Of a DNA stretch of 64,000 bases, positions 60,861 to 64,000 are shown one piece after another. The stretch is from Paenibacillus thermotolerans (GTDB taxonomy: Bacteria; Bacillota; Bacilli; Paenibacillales; YIM-B00363). The position numbers and the translations under genes are program-made. The notes under the pieces are model-generated. The model was given only the letters and a program-made list of their open reading frames with translations. It was not told the origin of the DNA and searched no databases. Location: the NCBI RefSeq assembly GCF_028745515.1, contig NZ_JAQZSG010000003.1, positions 186,001 to 250,000 of the forward strand. The letters are read 5' to 3'. The first letter of the stretch is position 1. Every line of letters begins with the position of its first letter.

Positions 60861-63784
60861 GGCCCTTCCTCCCCGTCCCAAGGCTCCGTCACGCGCGGAA
60901 CATGAAGCGTCCGCTTAACCGCGCCGTGCTTCTCTCTCAGCCCGAACTCAATTTGTTTCCGCTGCATTTCCCGGTTCGTATCGATGACCGCTTGCTCCAG
61001 CGCTTCTCTCACGTTCAGCTTTTGCACGACCGCCTTGTTCCAAGCGAAATCGAGCTGTCTGGCGGTGAAATAGCCTCCCGGCACCTGCGGCGCTTCTTTA
61101 TACCATCTGCGCTGCTCTTGAATGACCTTCAAGTGCTCTTCCGGCCACGGAAGCCTCTTGAACGCTTCCATATTCGCCGTATTCCATCGGTATTCCGGAC
61201 CGAACACCGCTTCGATATCGTTGCCGAACCTCTCTTGCGTGGCGGCGGACGTCCACCATTGCAAAAACTTCCAAGCTTGCTCCGGCTTCTTCGTTTTCTT
61301 AAAAATGACTCCCGCCTGCATCGGGCCGCCCGACCATCGCTCGACGACCCCGCTGCCGTTACGGACGCCCGGCAGCGGCGCGATCGTCCATTTGCCCGCA
61401 ATTTCCGGCGCGGCGAATTGCGTCTGCAAATAGTTGTTGAAATCGACGACGCCGATCGGCATGTCGCCGAGGCGGAAATGGTTGAAGAAGCTCGGCACGT
61501 CGCGCGGCAGCTGATACAGCGTGAACATTTCCGTCAGCTGAAGGAAGCCTTTGTACGCTTCCTCCGTATCGAGCCCGGATTTCATCCCGTCCTCCGAGTA
61601 CAGCTCCGCCCCGTTCTGGAACAGGAACGTATTAAAGTCCTTCGGCGGCAAATAAAAATCGTAACCGTTCTGCTGCAGGGTAGAAAGCATCCTGTACATG
61701 TCTTCCCACGTATCCGGCGGCGTTAGGCCGAGCTCCTCCATAATATCCGTCCGGTACGCCAATACGTTGAAGCCCTGCACCTCGGGCAGCGCATACTGTC
61801 CGCCGTCGTAATGGAACATTCGCAGCGCGCCGGGATGAAATTGCGATGCGCTTTTCTCGTAATCGTCAAAGGTCGACAAATCGAGCAAAGCTCCCCGCAT
61901 AGCGAAGTCCGCCGGCATCGCGGCGTCGATGCCGAGCGCCACGTCCGGCTGAATGCCTGCTGCGTTGCCAAGGATGAACATTTGCGGATCGGGAACGATG
62001 TTGACGTTCACCGTAATGCCCGTTTCCGGCGTAAACGTTTCATCGGCCAGCTGCTGAATCAGGTTTACGTAGTCCCTTCCGCGGTTTACCCATACGTCGA
62101 TCGCTTCGGGGTCCTTCCGCCGGAAGTCGTAATCGATCCAGAACGTTCGAAAGAACGACGTGACGGAATGCGAAAGGCTTTCCCAAACGTTCGCTTCCGC
62201 CTTCGGGACGCTCACGGTCATATCCGCTACGTAGATATAATCGAGGAGGAGCGGCTGATCCAGCATCCGAAACAGCCAAGTGCTCAAGCTGCTCTGCATC
62301 GTCGAAAACTTGCCGAGCTCGTTCGGTACCTCCCGCGGATTGTCGCGCATGTCCCTTAAGTCGGATGCGGCCAGCCGAAGCGCGTTCTCCGGATCGGAGC
62401 GGCCTCCGGTAGAGACGGACTGCAACAGCTCCGCAAGCGCCAGAAGATCGTCTATCATGACGTTCATGCGTTCTTCATAATCCGGCATATATTTTTTCAA
62501 TTCCCAGTCGCGGTTCAAATCGATGTTGCCGTTGCCCGTCAGCGATTTGTCGAAGTTGCCGGTAATTCTCCGAATGGCGGCGTCCATATTCGAGATGCGC
62601 TCGATATTCCGGACGATTCCGTCGTAAACGGGCTTGATCGGAGCGGCCGTTGCCGTCATGCGAAGCGTATGCTTGCCCGCTTTGAGCGGAATCCCCATCG
62701 GCTTGCCTTCGGCGTCGGACAACGTCAAGTTGTGCCAAGAGGTATCATACGGGAAAGCCACCTGCTCCATCTCCGGAAACAATGGAGCTCCATCGATGGA
62801 AACGGTCCGATAAGCGTAGAAATTGTTTAAATACGACTGAAAGTATTTAAAGCCGATTTTGTAGACGCCGTCGGCCGGAACCTCAAACTCCCACTCCACC
62901 CATTCTCCGCTCCGCTTAAATTGCTCGCCTCCCAATGAATTGAATCGGATGAAGCCTTCCGTGTCCGGCGATATTTTCGGATAATCCGACGATTGAAGCT
63001 GAATCGACGTATTCGATTTCCGGGTTATGCTTTCGGCCTCGATCAACGAAATCCATGAGCCGTTCCGTGAAGCGCCGTTGCCGCCGCCTGCATATGGCTC
63101 AAGCCGCTTATTTCCCGCGATCCTCAGCGACTGAAGATTCATCGGCTGACTTTCTCCCACCAGGCGTATCGTGTGGCTCCCTTTCTTCATCGGCCATTTC
63201 AGCGGAGATACGTCGATACTGTAGTCCGCAAGCCATTCGCTTTTCCACCCGGAAGCTGCGACCGATTGCGGCCTGCTGTCGTTGCCGAATTCATCCCGCT
63301 GCGGCGGATAAGGCCGATGGGTGAAACTAAGCTTCAACGGGAGCCGTTCCGCTTCGGGAAACGGGTACGCCCCGTCAATTTGCAAGCCGCGCACGATATC
63401 CGCCCCATAGTTCCCCGCCCCGTCGTAAACGAGACCGATCCGGTAAAGGCCGTCTTCGGGAATCGTCACGTTCCATTCGATCCAGCCTTCCTCCGAGTTC
63501 CAAGCGACCGCATCGCCTTCCGTCTCAAATTGCTTCGGATCGGACACCTCGCGATAAGAGGAAGCCGGAATGACGATTTCCTTCACGTCCTCGGAGGAAG
63601 CGGACGGAACGAATTCGGAAAGCAGCTTTGCATAGGCGCTGTCTTCACTCCCCGCAATCCGGTTCAATACCGGCTGAGCCGCCTTCCCCTCGGCGCTTGG
63701 CTGCAAAGCGGACCAGACGGACCAGACGAGGACGGCAAAGCCTAACGTAAACATAAGCCACTTGACTTTTTGCCCGCTTAGCAT
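60857..63784 (-). CDS. Long extracellular solute-binding protein with two carbohydrate-binding-like domains (module 3)
   Basis: 975 aa from the ATG at 63782-63784; the frame further upstream is a shadow of the ATPase gene. A hydrophobic stretch (WLMFTLGFAVLVWSVW) gives an N-terminal anchor without a lipobox. CBM6/35-like domain A is at ~70-215 (EDGLYRIGLVYDGAGNY, GLQIDGAYPFPEAER) and domain B at ~235-380 (ADGVYKIGFKYFQSYL, TVSIDGAPLFPEM). A helical segment precedes a family-1 binding domain (PDVALGIDAAMPADFAMRGA; AWKFLQWWTSAATQERFG). It likely holds a long glycan and delivers it to permeases A/B. The start overlaps the ATPase stop by seven bases. Confidence 0.88.
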   Translation of the reverse strand: MLSGQKVKWLMFTLGFAVLVWSVWSALQPSAEGKAAQPVLNRIAGSEDSAYAKLLSEFVPSASSEDVKEIVIPASSYREVSDPKQFETEGDAVAWNSEEGWIEWNVTIPEDGLYRIGLVYDGAGNYGADIVRGLQIDGAYPFPEAERLPLKLSFTHRPYPPQRDEFGNDSRPQSVAASGWKSEWLADYSIDVSPLKWPMKKGSHTIRLVGESQPMNLQSLRIAGNKRLEPYAGGGNGASRNGSWISLIEAESITRKSNTSIQLQSSDYPKISPDTEGFIRFNSLGGEQFKRSGEWVEWEFEVPADGVYKIGFKYFQSYLNNFYAYRTVSIDGAPLFPEMEQVAFPYDTSWHNLTLSDAEGKPMGIPLKAGKHTLRMTATAAPIKPVYDGIVRNIERISNMDAAIRRITGNFDKSLTGNGNIDLNRDWELKKYMPDYEERMNVMIDDLLALAELLQSVSTGGRSDPENALRLAASDLRDMRDNPREVPNELGKFSTMQSSLSTWLFRMLDQPLLLDYIYVADMTVSVPKAEANVWESLSHSVTSFFRTFWIDYDFRRKDPEAIDVWVNRGRDYVNLIQQLADETFTPETGITVNVNIVPDPQMFILGNAAGIQPDVALGIDAAMPADFAMRGALLDLSTFDDYEKSASQFHPGALRMFHYDGGQYALPEVQGFNVLAYRTDIMEELGLTPPDTWEDMYRMLSTLQQNGYDFYLPPKDFNTFLFQNGAELYSEDGMKSGLDTEEAYKGFLQLTEMFTLYQLPRDVPSFFNHFRLGDMPIGVVDFNNYLQTQFAAPEIAGKWTIAPLPGVRNGSGVVERWSGGPMQAGVIFKKTKKPEQAWKFLQWWTSAATQERFGNDIEAVFGPEYRWNTANMEAFKRLPWPEEHLKVIQEQRRWYKEAPQVPGGYFTARQLDFAWNKAVVQKLNVREALEQAVIDTNREMQRKQIEFGLREKHGAVKRTLHVPRVTEPWDGEEGP

Positions 63785-64000
63785 ATGACTTCCTCCGTTT
63801 GCGGGTCGAAGAAATGCACGTTGTTCATGTCCAGCCCGATCGTAACCGCTTCCCCTTCGCGAACATCGAAGCCGAACGGATCCATTCGCACCGTAACCGA
63901 ATGCTCGCCGTTGCTCACGTGCAGAAACGTATCCGAGCCCATAAATTCCTGCAGCTCTACGATAGCGGCAAACCGGCTTTGCGAATATTTCCAATCGCCG
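63778..64000 (-). CDS. ABC transporter ATP-binding protein, MsmX/UgpC type, C-terminal fragment
   Basis: My translation of the last bases gives a TOBE-domain C-terminus: IVELQEFMGSDTFLHVSNG, then VRMDPFGFDVREGEAVTIGL and NNVHFFDPQTEEVIC. This matches the end of sugar-importer ATPases such as the one at 22167-23303. The N-terminal ATPase domain lies beyond the window. It heads module 3 in the same position as in module 1. Confidence 0.88.
   Translation of the reverse strand, partial: GDWKYSQSRFAAIVELQEFMGSDTFLHVSNGEHSVTVRMDPFGFDVREGEAVTIGLDMNNVHFFDPQTEEVIC

Noticed and set aside
63785-63994. N-terminal extension of the module-3 binding protein
   Set aside because: It overlaps the ATPase coding sequence in another frame; the anchor sequence begins at 63784.
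1-64000. CRISPR array, tRNA, rRNA, insertion sequence or prophage
   Set aside because: I found no regularly spaced repeats, no tRNA-like cloverleaf or rRNA stretch, and no transposase, integrase or phage gene.

Overview
The window reads as chromosome of a Gram-positive, spore-former-type Firmicute close to Paenibacillus or Cohnella. This rests on gene content: lipoprotein sugar-binding proteins, YesN-like regulation, DUF5696 and Yip1/NHL membrane proteins, strong GGAGG ribosome sites, frequent TTG and GTG starts, and a moderately high GC by eye. I saw no rRNA, tRNA, CRISPR array, insertion sequence or phage gene. Almost everything is on the minus strand and concerns capture, import and breakdown of carbohydrate. 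Genus and substrate are inferences.

The central feature is one large membrane module present three times. In transcription order a copy reads: MsmX/UgpC-type ATPase; a ~975-996 aa solute-binding protein with two N-terminal carbohydrate-binding-like domains; permease pair A/B; an NHL-propeller protein joined to a Yip1-type membrane domain; a membrane-anchored DUF5696 protein with a predicted TIM-barrel; and a second permease pair C/D. Copy 1 is 23303 to 11155. Copy 2 is 38108 to 27092. Copy 3 is 64000 to 52747, with its ATPase cut by the window edge. Modules 1 and 2 also have an ordinary lipoprotein solute-binding protein alongside (23534-24946 on plus; 38227-39630 on minus). Module 2 lacks an ATPase gene, and its NHL and Yip1 parts are two translationally coupled genes instead of one fusion.

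Layout. 1-7909: a minus-strand operon from a good promoter at 7984-8012, encoding a beta-propeller protein, a glycerophosphodiesterase, an FAD oxidoreductase, an SDR dehydrogenase, a creatininase-family hydrolase and an uncharacterised protein running off the edge. 8072-23303: module 1, continuing without an obvious break into two paralogous IclR regulators around an SMP-30-type lactonase and an RDD membrane protein, ending in a terminator at 8051-8081. 23304-23533: divergent promoter region. 23534-25437: lipoprotein binding protein and RidA, both plus strand. 25489-26914: MerR regulator and quinone oxidoreductase with a textbook MerR operator-promoter. 27092-39630: module 2. 39803-41431: a YesN-like response regulator without a kinase. 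41432-41984: AT-rich non-coding DNA with a CRE-like palindrome and a long hairpin. 41985-42538: YbjQ and a small membrane protein. 42626-51702: accessory enzymes (CE7 esterase, ASRT-fold protein, sugar isomerase, GH99-like protein, a 1348 aa secreted multidomain protein, a second glycerophosphodiesterase). 51742-64000: a metallo-beta-lactamase-fold protein and module 3.

Working model (inference): the long binding protein, the NHL-Yip1 protein and DUF5696 form a surface complex that holds and perhaps trims a glycan. Two importer channels per module deliver products to the cytoplasm, where the flanking oxidoreductases, isomerase, esterase and lactonase handle them.
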